A DNA stretch of 64,000 nt, taken from positions 1 to 64,000 of the forward strand of contig CANQYT010000011.1 in NCBI GenBank assembly GCA_947628135.1, in the 5' to 3' direction. A program made the translations under genes and the position numbers. Positions 18,045 to 27,334 of the stretch are shown one piece after another. Position 1 is the stretch's first letter; each line of letters starts with the position of its first letter. Below the pieces are notes generated by a model, which was not told the DNA's origin, did no database searches, and saw only the letters and a program-made list of their open reading frames with translations. The stretch is from an uncultured Clostridia bacterium. GTDB lineage: Bacteria > Bacillota > Clostridia > Christensenellales > CAG-314.

Positions 18045-18811
18045 ACCGTCACCTCGTTTTCGTACTGATTGGCAACATAAATGCGCACGTCCTTGCCCTC
18101 CGTCAGCCCGACGGACGCGAAAGCCCCCACCGCGCTGTTGAAAGCAAGTTCGCTGTTGTTGTTTTGCTCCGAAAGGTGCGCCAGAATAACCGTTTTTACC
18201 GCGCTGCCGCTCAATTGCCGCAACACTTCCGCCGCCTGCGCGTTGGACAGATGTCCGTAGGGGGAAAGAATACGCCGTTTGAGCGAGTAACTGTAATCGC
18301 CGCGTTTGAGCATATCTTCGTCGTGATTGCTCTCCAACATTATCGCTTCGCTGTCCCGCAGAAAATCCGTCAACGCCGCGTCGCCGTGCCCCGTGTCCGT
18401 TACGCACGCGAAACGACTGCCGCCGCACGTGAATTTGTAACCGTAACAGCACGCCGCGTCGTGAAAACACTCGTAACGTTGTATTTCGACGTCGCCGACT
18501 TCGAACGCGCCCGAAATTCCGCGCACGTCCGAACACCCGACGCGCCGAGTTATCCAATCGACTGAGGGCAACGGAACGTACAAAGGCGTGGACGCGTGTT
18601 TGTACCAGACGGGCAGCGCGCCGATGTGATCGTTGTGTTCGTGCGTGACTACGATAGCGGCAATGTCGTCGGGGGTCAACCCTTTACGCGCAAGCGCTTC
18701 CGTAAGATAGCGGTAGGGATAGCCCGCGTCCAACAGAACGTTGACTTGCGGCGATTGTATCAATGTGCAGTTGCCCTTACTTCCGCTGAACAGCGGAGAA
18801 ATTTTCAGCAT
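18032..18811 (-). CDS. MBL-fold metallohydrolase, YycJ/WalJ type
   Basis: This 259-residue enzyme of the metallo-beta-lactamase fold has THEHNDHIG (HxHxDH metal motif, about residue 62), a downstream metal ligand in TDTGHG, and LAHLSEQNN near the C-terminus. The start ATG at 18811 (MLKISPLFSGSKGNC) was chosen because GAGGAAAG precedes it and SGSKGN is the YycJ N-terminal hallmark. YycJ proteins are linked to the WalKR wall-homeostasis region and to DNA repair or processing. No walRK genes lie here. The gene overlaps the CPBP start. Confidence 0.88.
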   Translation of the reverse strand: MLKISPLFSGSKGNCTLIQSPQVNVLLDAGYPYRYLTEALARKGLTPDDIAAIVVTHEHNDHIGALPVWYKHASTPLYVPLPSVDWITRRVGCSDVRGISGAFEVGDVEIQRYECFHDAACCYGYKFTCGGSRFACVTDTGHGDAALTDFLRDSEAIMLESNHDEDMLKRGDYSYSLKRRILSPYGHLSNAQAAEVLRQLSGSAVKTVILAHLSEQNNNSELAFNSAVGAFASVGLTEGKDVRIYVANQYENEVTVCID

Positions 18812-18905
18812 AGCGTACTTTCCTCGTGCGAATACAACCATTATACCATAATGCAATCAAAAGGACAACTCTCGGCGCGCCGCCGAAAAACTTTTTCCCA
18901 AACAA

Positions 18906-18935
18906 AAACGCGACCCCGATTGGATCGCGTTTGAA
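18906..18935 (-). terminator. Terminator of the GPH transporter gene
   Basis: AAACGCGA / TCGCGTTT with an 11-base loop; TTTTTGTTT follows on the minus strand. Confidence 0.8.
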
Positions 18936-18949
18936 AAGACTGTGAAATA

Positions 18950-20782
18950 TCACTGTTCGGACTTGTCCGAATGTTCTTTGCCGCTTGCCGAACCGCCGTC
19001 CGATCCCCGCTGTTCGCTTGCGGCGGTTTCGGAGATTTGTTCGTTGTCCTGCTGCGTTGCGTCGGCGCTCACGTCTATTTCGGGCAGTTTGTCGGTGTTT
19101 TCGCCTAATGCGGCAAGCAATTCCTTGCGCTCCGTCTGCCACTCTTCGCCGCCCTTGTCGGCACGGCGATTGAGGTTTACGATACGCTCCTGCAATTTTG
19201 CCGTAAGTTTGTAGCGCGAGGAAATGAATATTCCCAAACCTACGATGAATATGGGCAAAAGGATAAAGGTCAACTTTATCGCAATTTGCGCCGCATCCGG
19301 TTGCTGCAACGGCATAATTTGCACAACGTTGTTGCCGACGGTAAATTGCCAAATCAAACCATTTTGCGTGAATGTTCCAAACGTCATTCCTTCCGTGTAT
19401 TTTGACGCCAAATCGCCGTATTCCGCCAAATGATTTTGCAACTGTCCCAACTCGACGTATTTTGTTTCAACATAGCCGGCAAGCCCTATCACCGCCGGGG
19501 GAATGGCAAGCCCCACCGCTTGCGCCGTAGTGTTGAGGAAGTTGTTGAGTCCCGAGAAGTTGCCCTCGGTGCGTTCGCCGAAGTACAGTTCGCCCACGTC
19601 GCACACGTCTCCGAACGCGCTGTGCGGCACAAACACCGTGCCGCCGATACCCAAGCCCAACAAAAGTCCGAAACAGATAAGCAGCCAATCGGGCGCGCCC
19701 TTGACGGTACTCACTAAGCCGTCGGTTACTTTCACGTCCCCCTCTACGGGCAGGAAAGACATAAGCGCCGCCACAACTATCCACACGATAGCGCCCGTTA
19801 TGTAAGCGAAACGTTTGGATCTCTTTTTGATTATCTTCAAGTAAATGGGCAAGGCTATCACCTGCGCAAGGAACATCGCCGCGGCGGCAACGGTCGCAAT
19901 GGGGAAGCGGCGCAATTCGCTGTTGATACTTACCGCAAGATAGGTGTTACGTCTCAACACGAAATCGCACAGCGTAAAGAAGAAACTGCTCATCACCGCC
20001 ATACCGAAACTGGCGCACATCTGCATACCGAGATGACGGCGGTAAGTTGCCATTTTCAGCGGACGGAAGAAAGAGGAGAAGTCGAATTTCGTCTTTATCG
20101 CGGGGGTGACGACTTGCTCGCGGCTGAACAGCGCAGCAACCAAAACGGAAACCATAAATATTCCGCCGAACGTCGCAGCCATAACGATGTACGAAAGCGA
20201 AGGATTGTCCTTGAATACCGCGGGATTGGTGGGAGAAGCGATCCTTCCCGGCACTGCCACGCAGATAAGACTGGAAAGTATCGAGAAAGCCAATCTTACC
20301 GCATTTGTGCGGTTGCGCTCGGTAAAGTCGTCCGTCATTTCGCTTGCGTGGGAATAGTAGGGAATAAGCACAAAACTCTGCGCCGTGGCGTACAGCATAT
20401 ACACCAACACCACAAGCAGACACTTTGCCCACACCTCGGTGGTTACGAGATTCCAAGGGAAAAACAGCAAAACGAATCCCACCAACACCAACGGTGCGAA
20501 AATCAGCATAAAGAACCGCCGCTTGCCGAACTTGCCCGGGCGTTTTGCGTCGGTTATCTTGCCGATAAACGGGTCGATAATACCGTCCCAAACCTTGGTA
20601 AGCAACAAAATCGGGGTAAGGTATATCATAGGTATACCGACAATTAATGTCAAAAAGGGCGTAAACAAAAAGTTGATTATGTTGAAACTGCCGCCGCCGA
20701 AAATGTCGCCGCAGGCAAAAGCCAACTTGTTGCCCAAACTTACCTTGCCGGGGGCAAGAGGCTTCTTTGTTTTTGCACTCAT
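18950..20782 (-). CDS. GPH-type sugar:cation symporter (MFS superfamily)
   Basis: This 610-residue, 12-helix transporter belongs to the glycoside-pentoside-hexuronide group (MelB/XynP-like). Marks are LGNKLAFACGD, TKVWDGIIDPFIGKITD (the GPH cation-site loop with Asp residues) and IPYYSHASEMTDD. It would import sugars or glycosides with Na+ or H+. The C-terminal tail of about 90 residues is polar and charged, ending in KEHSDKSEQ, and is longer than usual. No glycosidase or regulator is adjacent, so the substrate stays open. Its start follows an AGGAGG site. Confidence 0.85.
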   Translation of the reverse strand: MSAKTKKPLAPGKVSLGNKLAFACGDIFGGGSFNIINFLFTPFLTLIVGIPMIYLTPILLLTKVWDGIIDPFIGKITDAKRPGKFGKRRFFMLIFAPLVLVGFVLLFFPWNLVTTEVWAKCLLVVLVYMLYATAQSFVLIPYYSHASEMTDDFTERNRTNAVRLAFSILSSLICVAVPGRIASPTNPAVFKDNPSLSYIVMAATFGGIFMVSVLVAALFSREQVVTPAIKTKFDFSSFFRPLKMATYRRHLGMQMCASFGMAVMSSFFFTLCDFVLRRNTYLAVSINSELRRFPIATVAAAAMFLAQVIALPIYLKIIKKRSKRFAYITGAIVWIVVAALMSFLPVEGDVKVTDGLVSTVKGAPDWLLICFGLLLGLGIGGTVFVPHSAFGDVCDVGELYFGERTEGNFSGLNNFLNTTAQAVGLAIPPAVIGLAGYVETKYVELGQLQNHLAEYGDLASKYTEGMTFGTFTQNGLIWQFTVGNNVVQIMPLQQPDAAQIAIKLTFILLPIFIVGLGIFISSRYKLTAKLQERIVNLNRRADKGGEEWQTERKELLAALGENTDKLPEIDVSADATQQDNEQISETAASEQRGSDGGSASGKEHSDKSEQ

Positions 20783-20887
20783 ATTTTCCTCCTTGTAGCA
20801 CAGCGCAAAAAAAGCGTTGCGCTTGCAAATAAAATAACAAAAATTGCCGTGCGTCGCAAGACCTGCTTGGACGGCGGCAAGTTTACG

Positions 20888-21979
20888 TCAGACGTTGAAT
20901 CGGAACAGCACCACGTCGCCGTCCTTTACGACGTAGTCTTTGCCTTCGCTGCGCACCTTGCCGTGTTCCTTGGCTTGGTTGTAGCCGCCCGCTTCCAACA
21001 TAACTTCGTAGGGGACTACCTCGGCGCGAATAAAACCTTTTTCGAAATCGGAGTGTATTTTGCCCGCCGCTTGGGGCGCTTTCGTGCCCTCCGTCACGGT
21101 CCAGGCGCGCGTTTCCTTTTCCCCCGCGGTGAGAAAACTTACCAGACGCAGCAGTTTGTAACACTTTTTTACAAGTCTGTTCAGACCGCTTTCCGCAATG
21201 CCGTAACTCTCCAAAAACATCTGTTTTTCAGCGGGGTCCAACCCCGACAGTTCTTCTTCCACCTTGGCGCATATAACCAGCGTTTCGGCGTTTTCCTTTG
21301 CCGCCTGCGCCTCCACCGCCTTGACGAGCGGGTTGTCGGCTTTGCCTATGTCCTCTTCGGAGATGTTTGCGGCGTAAATAACGGGCTTTGCGGTGAGCAA
21401 CATCATTTCCTCCGCCGTTTGCCTCTCCTCATCGTCGAAAGTCATTGTGCGAACGGGACGTTCGGCTTCCAGCCAATCGAGAATGCGGCGCAGCAGATCC
21501 GCCTCCGTCTTGTACTTTTTGTCGCCCGTTTTCTGCATAGATACGGCTTTGTTGAGACGGTTGGTAACCGTTTCGATGTCGGCGAATATCAATTCGAGAT
21601 TTATCGTCTGCATATCCGCCACGGGGTCTACCTTGTCGGACACGTGCGTAACGTTGCTGTCCTCAAAGCACCGCACCACGTGGACGATAGCGTCCACCTC
21701 GCGAATGTGCGACAAAAATTTGTTGCCCAACCCTTCGCCGCGGGAAGCGCCCTTTACCAACCCCGCAATATCCACAAAACGCAGATAGGTTGGGGTGATT
21801 TTTTTGCTGTCGTACAAAGCCGCCAACTTGTCCAGACGTTCGTCCGGCACGGCGACAACGCCGACGTTCGGCTCTATCGTGCAAAACGGATAGTTGGCTA
21901 TTTCCGCCCCCGCTTGCGTAATTGCGTTGAAAAGAGTGCTTTTTCCTACGTTGGGCAGCCCAACAACTCCTAACTTCAT
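20888..21979 (-). CDS. ychF: Redox-regulated ribosome-binding ATPase YchF
   Basis: This 363-residue Obg-like P-loop protein binds ribosomes and hydrolyses ATP, with roles in stress response. It has GLPNVGKSTLF at the N-terminus (G1), DIAGLVKGASRGEGLGNKFL (G3 and switch), the altered G4 region (AANISEED) that explains ATP preference, a coiled-coil insert, and a C-terminal TGS domain with TEGTKAPQAAGKIHSDFEKGFIRA-type sequence. Length is normal for the family. It is divergent from uppP. Confidence 0.96.
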   Translation of the reverse strand: MKLGVVGLPNVGKSTLFNAITQAGAEIANYPFCTIEPNVGVVAVPDERLDKLAALYDSKKITPTYLRFVDIAGLVKGASRGEGLGNKFLSHIREVDAIVHVVRCFEDSNVTHVSDKVDPVADMQTINLELIFADIETVTNRLNKAVSMQKTGDKKYKTEADLLRRILDWLEAERPVRTMTFDDEERQTAEEMMLLTAKPVIYAANISEEDIGKADNPLVKAVEAQAAKENAETLVICAKVEEELSGLDPAEKQMFLESYGIAESGLNRLVKKCYKLLRLVSFLTAGEKETRAWTVTEGTKAPQAAGKIHSDFEKGFIRAEVVPYEVMLEAGGYNQAKEHGKVRSEGKDYVVKDGDVVLFRFNV

Positions 21980-22102
21980 TCTGACCTCGGTCTAAAAGAC
22001 GCAAAAAATGCGTAAACTTGTACTGCGCATACCTTGCGTACGTTGAATTTCAGTAAAAGTTTACCATACTATTTGCCAATTGTAAATAGAAAAAGGACGT
22101 GT

Positions 22103-22861
22103 ATGACGGTTTTGCAAAGTATATTTTTGGGTTTGTTGCAGGGGTTTACGGAGTTTCTTCCCGTGTCCAGCAGCGGACATCTTATGTTGGCGGAAACGCT
22201 GTTCGACGTAAAGGCGGGGCTGTTTTTCGACGTGATGCTCCACCTCGGGACGCTGCTCGCCGTCGTAATTGCGTTGCGCCGCTCTCTTTGGCAGACGATA
22301 CGTCACCCGCTGTCCGACAGAAAATTGCTGTTCGTAACGGCGGCAAGCATACCCACGTTCGCTATCGCGCTGCTCGTCAAACTGTTTGTGCCCGAACGGG
22401 CTATGAATTACGTACTGCCGATTGGGTTTGCTCTGACGATGGTGTTGATAATTTTGTCCGACAGGCTGTCCGCGGCGCGCGTGCGGCTGCAACAAGCAAG
22501 TTGGGCGAGCGTGATAGTTACGGGTGTCACGCAGGGAATTGCCGTCTTTCCCGGTTTGTCGCGAAGCGGCAGTACAATTTCCGTTATGAAACTGTTCGGA
22601 ATAAACGGTAGCGACGCGGCGGAGTTCAGTTTTCTCCTGTCCGTACCTGTGATACTCGCAAGCGCCGCCGTGGAGGGATGGGAGGCGCTTCACACCGCCG
22701 TGACCGTTCCTTGGTACTGCGTTGTGACGGGCATTGCGGCGGCGTTTCTGTCGGGGCTGGTGTCGGTGTATATGGTTATGCGCGCGATAAAGACAAAAAG
22801 TTGGATATGGTTTGCGGTATATCTTGTAATACCCCTCACCGCGTCGCTGATAGTTCTTTGA
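22103..22861 (+). CDS. uppP: Undecaprenyl-diphosphate phosphatase (BacA/UppP)
   Basis: This 252-residue membrane enzyme removes a phosphate from undecaprenyl diphosphate to recycle the lipid carrier for peptidoglycan synthesis; extra copies give bacitracin resistance. Motif 1 is GFTEFLPVSSSGH (residues about 14-26) with the catalytic Glu and Ser, and motif 2 is PGLSRSGSTI (about 153). ATG at 22103 follows AAAAGGACG; the longer frame in the track is not supported. Seven or eight hydrophobic segments are visible. Confidence 0.95.
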   Translation: MTVLQSIFLGLLQGFTEFLPVSSSGHLMLAETLFDVKAGLFFDVMLHLGTLLAVVIALRRSLWQTIRHPLSDRKLLFVTAASIPTFAIALLVKLFVPERAMNYVLPIGFALTMVLIILSDRLSAARVRLQQASWASVIVTGVTQGIAVFPGLSRSGSTISVMKLFGINGSDAAEFSFLLSVPVILASAAVEGWEALHTAVTVPWYCVVTGIAAAFLSGLVSVYMVMRAIKTKSWIWFAVYLVIPLTASLIVL

Positions 22862-22876
22862 TACCTGCGCAAAAAA

Positions 22877-22908
22877 ATCCTTCCCCGCTAAAAGGGAAGG
22901 ATAATTTT
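22877..22908. terminator. Bidirectional terminator between uppP and degV
   Basis: ATCCTTCCC / GGGAAGGAT with T-runs on both strands. Confidence 0.88.
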
Positions 22909-22933
22909 TTTCGATAGGTCGGCGGGAAAAAGT

Positions 22934-23815
22934 TTACTCCTCCGCCAAAGGAATGGGACGTTTGTCGCCCACAAAGATGACGCCCACAGTGCCCGGACCG
23001 CAGTGAGAGCCGATGACAGGTCCTACTGTCTGGCGCACTATCTTCGCCTCGGGACGGGCTTCGCGAATCATCTCCGCAAGCGCGTCGCCCTCTTCGGGAA
23101 CGTCCGCGTCCAATACGTAAACGGAATACTCCGTGCCCGTGAGTTCCGCTATTACGCGGTCCGCCATTTTGCGAAGCGCTTTCTTTTTGCCCGTTATCTT
23201 TTCGAAAACTTTCAGACTGCCGTGTTCGTCGATGGTGAGTACGGGTTTGAGACTGAGCAACGTGCCCGCAAACGCCGCTATGCCCGAAAGACGTCCGCCG
23301 CGTTTGAGGTGCATAAGGTCGTCCACAACGAAGTAAACGCAAACTCTGTCGCGGAACGCTTTGAGTTTGTCCAATATTTCTTCGTCGCTTGCGCCGCCGT
23401 TTTTCAGTTCCGCCGCGTATTCCATCTGTATGCCCGACCCCAAACAGATGGATTTGGTGTCGAAAACCGTGCATTTGCGATCGGAGTACTTTTCCCGCAA
23501 TTGTTCCAAAGCCTTGTCGAGGTGGTCGAAAGTTCCGCTCATAGCGTGAGAGAAACTCACGTACAGCACGTCCTCGCCCGCCGCGAAGTACGGCTCTAAT
23601 ATCTGCACGTATTCTTCGGGATTGAGCGCCATCGTTGTGGGTATCTCGCCCGCGCGCACAGCGTCGTAAAAATCTCTGAAATCGGTGTTTTTACCTAAAT
23701 CGTAGTAGTAAACGTTGCCTTTGTAACTGTACGGCATCGCGATGGAATACAGACCCAACTCCTCCGCCCGTGTATACCACAGATCGCCGTCTGCGTCGCA
23801 AATAAGCACACTCAT
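22934..23815 (-). CDS. DegV family fatty-acid-binding protein
   Basis: This 293-residue cytosolic protein is of the DegV/FakB type, which presents fatty acids to the kinase FakA. The fatty-acid-binding signature is VSFSHAMSGTFDH (about residue 87). There is also LMHLKRGGRLSG, a conserved segment in the second domain, and a C-terminal GPVIGSHCGPGTVGV. The first residues (LICDADGDLW) differ from the common DSxxDL opening, but keep the Asp-rich idea. No FakA homologue is adjacent. Function in phospholipid synthesis is inferred from family. Confidence 0.9.
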   Translation of the reverse strand: MSVLICDADGDLWYTRAEELGLYSIAMPYSYKGNVYYYDLGKNTDFRDFYDAVRAGEIPTTMALNPEEYVQILEPYFAAGEDVLYVSFSHAMSGTFDHLDKALEQLREKYSDRKCTVFDTKSICLGSGIQMEYAAELKNGGASDEEILDKLKAFRDRVCVYFVVDDLMHLKRGGRLSGIAAFAGTLLSLKPVLTIDEHGSLKVFEKITGKKKALRKMADRVIAELTGTEYSVYVLDADVPEEGDALAEMIREARPEAKIVRQTVGPVIGSHCGPGTVGVIFVGDKRPIPLAEE

Positions 23816-23913
23816 ATATTATCCTCCGCAAAAATTATGTCTTTATATTACTCTTTTGTGACCGTTGTGACAAGACCTTTGGGAAAAATTTTTCTCGACA
23901 AAGGGATTTTTTT

Positions 23914-24990
23914 TTACTGTTTTTTATTCTCTTCGTCCGAAACCACAGCGTCTTTTCCTTCCTCCGCGCCCTCGGCAGCGGTTTGCGAAGTTGCTTGGGC
24001 GTCCTTTTTCGCAAGCGAGTTGGTATCCAATTTGCCGCGGAACACCACGAATTGCTGCCACAGAAATTCCAACACGAAGTTGATGAGCATACAGGTGACA
24101 AGCCCTATCATCCAACCCCAAAAACCTATGTTCAGACCCTGCTCGACCATAGGAATGTACCATATCTGGAAAGGATAGAACGGTACGTAAAACAAAAACG
24201 CCAACAGCATAGCGACGGGCACGTTGTTTGCCGCCTTGAAAGTGAATTTGCGGTTGAAAGTGAAGTTCCATATTATGGAAAGGGCAAGCCCAACGGTATC
24301 CGCGACAAACGTGCTTACGTCCTGTTCTATTATGAATTGGAAAGGTATCTTTTCGACGATTACCGCGTCCAGCACGAGTTTGAGTATCGCGGAACTGATA
24401 AGTTGTATCGCGCCCGCCGAAATGGCGAACAAGGTGTACTTCAACGCGCGCCACAATTCCTTTTTTGCAAGCGCGCGCTTGTGCGCCGTTTCGTCGAACA
24501 GCAAAGACAGCGTTTGCTCGTCTACGCTCTCCGTCACCTGCAATTTTGCGCCGGTGTTTTTCAGTATGCGCAGGTCGCGTTCGCGCTCGGCACGCAAGTC
24601 CTCTCCGTCAAATTGCGGCTGCGTATCGGTACTTGCCCTATCGTTTGCGGCGGAGGCGGTTTCTTTGTCTGCCGCAGTGACGTATATCACCGACGGCTCT
24701 GACCGTTTTACCGCGCCGAGTGTGTTTTCGACATAACGTTGTAACGCCTGTTCGTCCCCCGAAAGATCCGCCCCGTCCGCCGTCGGTTTGCGCAAGAGCC
24801 TTCCAGCAAAAACGTAGACGGCGTCGAGATCCGCTCCCTCTCCCTCGGTACTGTCTGCGGCGCAAAGGGGATATTCTGCGCACAACTTTACTTTTTCGCC
24901 CTGTTTGCCGAGATATTCGGCTATCGCTTCTGCGGCGGCGCGCACGTCGCAGCCGAGCGAACTTTCCACAAAAATCGCTTTACTTTTCAT
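23914..24990 (-). CDS. GtrA-domain membrane protein with unusual N-terminal soluble domain
   Basis: This protein of 358 residues counts from ATG at 24990 (an ATG five codons upstream is possible). Residues about 1-180 are soluble, with no motif I recognise; segments such as AVYVFAGRLLRK and PSVIYVTAADKE hint at an alpha/beta fold. Residues about 185-325 form four helices ending each half as in GtrA proteins, including SIIWNFTFNRKFTF, the hallmark of that family, which often helps move lipid-linked sugars for wall glycosylation. The C-terminus is acidic. It immediately follows gltX (stop and start one base apart), so it is likely in the same transcript. Confidence 0.72.
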   Translation of the reverse strand: MKSKAIFVESSLGCDVRAAAEAIAEYLGKQGEKVKLCAEYPLCAADSTEGEGADLDAVYVFAGRLLRKPTADGADLSGDEQALQRYVENTLGAVKRSEPSVIYVTAADKETASAANDRASTDTQPQFDGEDLRAERERDLRILKNTGAKLQVTESVDEQTLSLLFDETAHKRALAKKELWRALKYTLFAISAGAIQLISSAILKLVLDAVIVEKIPFQFIIEQDVSTFVADTVGLALSIIWNFTFNRKFTFKAANNVPVAMLLAFLFYVPFYPFQIWYIPMVEQGLNIGFWGWMIGLVTCMLINFVLEFLWQQFVVFRGKLDTNSLAKKDAQATSQTAAEGAEEGKDAVVSDEENKKQ

Positions 24991-25006
24991 AGCGCACCCG
25001 TACATT

Positions 25007-26440
25007 TCATTGCAAATTGCATATCGATTTGTCGAGACGGCGAAGCGTTTCTTCGCGCCCCAACAGTTCGGCTATTTCGCTTGCTCCGCCGGGAGTGGCG
25101 GCAAGACCCGTCAACGCGATACGCGCTGGCCAAAGCACTTTGCCGTTTTTTACCCCGAGTTCTCCGACGAGTTCCAACAACGCGGCGTACAGAGAGGCGT
25201 TGTTCCACTCGGTAAGTTTTTCAAACTTGTCCCTCACCGCGGGAAGTACTTCGCGCGCGGTGTCGGCGTTTGTTTTTTGCTTCTGATTGTCGTACAGCGC
25301 AACGTCGAAGTCGTCAAACTGCACCAAAAAGCGCAACTTGTCCTCTATTTCCGCAAAAGTTTCTATCCTGCCCTGTATCAGTTTGCACACAAGCGCCTTG
25401 TCGAAATTTTTCAGATAGCACTTGTCTATCCACTTGGACGCGTACTCCGCAAAGGCTTCCGGGGTCATCTCCTTGATGTACAGCGAGTTGAGCCAAGCAA
25501 GTTTGAGCGGGTCGAAGATGGACGGGCTTTTGTTTATGCCCGAAACGTCGAACTTTTCTATCAGTTCGTCGAAACTCATTTTTTCGCTGTCGTCTTTGGG
25601 AGACCAGCCGAGCAACGCTATGTAATTGATTATCGCGTCTTTGAGAAATCCCTTTGCGATGAGATCTTCGTAACTTGCGTCGCCGTTTCGTTTGGAAAGT
25701 TTGTGCTGAGCGTCTTTCATAATGGGCGGCATATGTATGTACATCGGGCGTTCCCAACCGAACGCGTCGTACAACAGGTTGTACTTGGGGGTACTGCTGA
25801 GATACTCCGTGCCGCGCATAACGCAGTTGATACCCATCAGGTGGTCGTCGATGACGTTTGCGAAATTGTAAGTAGGCATACCGTCCGACTTGATGAGTAT
25901 CTGATCCTCCAATTCGCTGTTTTCGACGGTGATGTCGCCGTAAACCGCGTCGTGATAGGTGGTGCTGCCCTCCGTGGGCATATTCTGGCGAATGACGAAC
26001 TTGTCGCCGCGCGCAAGACGTTGCTTTACTTCCTCTGCGGACAGCGAAAGACAATGCTTGTCGTAACGCCGCGCGCCGTTTACCGCGGGCAAACTCGCCA
26101 GCCGCTCCTCGTCGCAAAAACAGTAGTATGCGTCGCCGCTTTCCACCAACTGCAAGGCGTACTTCATATATTCGTTGGCGCGCTCGCTCTGAATGTACGG
26201 TCCGTAGTCGCCGCCGACGTCCGGACCTTCGTCGTAATTGAGCCCCGTCTCGTGCAAAGTTTTGTAGATAACTTCCACCGCGCCCTCCACGTATCTGCCG
26301 CGATCGGTGTCCTCTATGCGCAAAATAAACTTTCCGTTGTTCTTTTTTGCGTACAAATAGGAATACAGCGCGGTGCGCAAACCGCCTATGTGCAAATACC
26401 CCGTGGGGCTGGGTGCGAATCTCGTGCGTAATTGTGACAT
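25007..26440 (-). CDS. gltX: Glutamyl-tRNA synthetase
   Basis: This 477-residue class I aminoacyl-tRNA synthetase has the HIGH box in RFAPSPTGYLHIGGLRTA (residues 6-23) and the KMSKS equivalent KLSKRNGD (about 245). In organisms with GatCAB the same enzyme often also charges tRNA-Gln; no gat genes lie in the window. Length and the C-terminal anticodon-binding domain are ordinary. It is 12 bases downstream of radC, and the GtrA-like gene follows without a gap. Confidence 0.96.
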   Translation of the reverse strand: MSQLRTRFAPSPTGYLHIGGLRTALYSYLYAKKNNGKFILRIEDTDRGRYVEGAVEVIYKTLHETGLNYDEGPDVGGDYGPYIQSERANEYMKYALQLVESGDAYYCFCDEERLASLPAVNGARRYDKHCLSLSAEEVKQRLARGDKFVIRQNMPTEGSTTYHDAVYGDITVENSELEDQILIKSDGMPTYNFANVIDDHLMGINCVMRGTEYLSSTPKYNLLYDAFGWERPMYIHMPPIMKDAQHKLSKRNGDASYEDLIAKGFLKDAIINYIALLGWSPKDDSEKMSFDELIEKFDVSGINKSPSIFDPLKLAWLNSLYIKEMTPEAFAEYASKWIDKCYLKNFDKALVCKLIQGRIETFAEIEDKLRFLVQFDDFDVALYDNQKQKTNADTAREVLPAVRDKFEKLTEWNNASLYAALLELVGELGVKNGKVLWPARIALTGLAATPGGASEIAELLGREETLRRLDKSICNLQ

Positions 26441-26452
26441 AAATACCTCTCG

Positions 26453-27160
26453 TCAGTTGCCCTTTCTGAAACGGCTTTGAATACGTGCCATATCTCCGTG
26501 GCAATAGAAACTGTAAAAATTGTTGCTGTCGCTGAAAATGATGTGTTCCAACAACGACAGACCCAAACTTGCAAGGGCAACGGTCAGCCTTTCGGTGAAC
26601 TCCTCGTCGGCAACGCTGGGCGTACAGGAACTGTGCGGGTGGCAGTGAAACAGTATCACTCCCGCAGCCCCGACGCGCAACGCGCTGTTTACTATCTTCT
26701 TTACGTCCACCGTGACGCTGTCTACGCTGTCCGACGAATATTCGTCGCGGAAAAGATACTTCGTGTCGTTGTCCACGTACACAACGACGAGCCGTTCCAC
26801 GTAACTTTCGGCAATGAGTTTTTGAGCAAATTCCACAATGGAATTTACGCCTTTGAGGGACACTGCCGCTGCCTCGCTCGCTTTGCACCGCCGCCAAACC
26901 TCTTTGAGCATAGACAGATTGCACGCGGTAACTTCGCTTACGCCTTTTACCATCATCAGCCGTTCGGGCGACGCGTTGAGTACCCCCGAAAGCGAGCCGA
27001 ACCTGTCCAACAGACTATGCGCAAGTTTGTTTGTGTCCTGCCGAGGCAGATACTGAAACAACAGCAATTCCAAAACTTCGTGGTCCTGAAAGGAACTCAA
27101 CCCTTCTTTCATCATTCGTTGTCGAAGCCGTTCGCGATGTCCTTTGTTTTCGTTTGCCAT
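26453..27160 (-). CDS. radC: RadC family JAB-domain protein
   Basis: This 235-residue protein has an N-terminal helix-hairpin-helix region (about 25-95) and a C-terminal JAMM/MPN+ domain. The metal motif reads HCHPHSSCTPSVAD (about residue 185), which keeps the H-x-H-x7-S-x2-D spacing although the usual HNHPSG is changed. It was named for DNA repair, but its true role is unclear. The ATG follows an AAAGGATG-like site. It heads a radC-gltX-gtrA unit and diverges from the M20 peptidase gene. Confidence 0.88.
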   Translation of the reverse strand: MANENKGHRERLRQRMMKEGLSSFQDHEVLELLLFQYLPRQDTNKLAHSLLDRFGSLSGVLNASPERLMMVKGVSEVTACNLSMLKEVWRRCKASEAAAVSLKGVNSIVEFAQKLIAESYVERLVVVYVDNDTKYLFRDEYSSDSVDSVTVDVKKIVNSALRVGAAGVILFHCHPHSSCTPSVADEEFTERLTVALASLGLSLLEHIIFSDSNNFYSFYCHGDMARIQSRFRKGN

Positions 27161-27334
27161 AGCCCATCCTTTGCAAAAATGCAGTCCGACGGCAAAAATT
27201 TTGCCGCAAGTATCTTATATGATAGCACATAATTGCAAATTTGTGTATAATATAGGAGATAAAAAATCAACTCACACCGACAAATAACGCCGAAACGGGG
27301 CTTGCGGGCGCGTTGTCGGCACAAGGAGCGCTTA

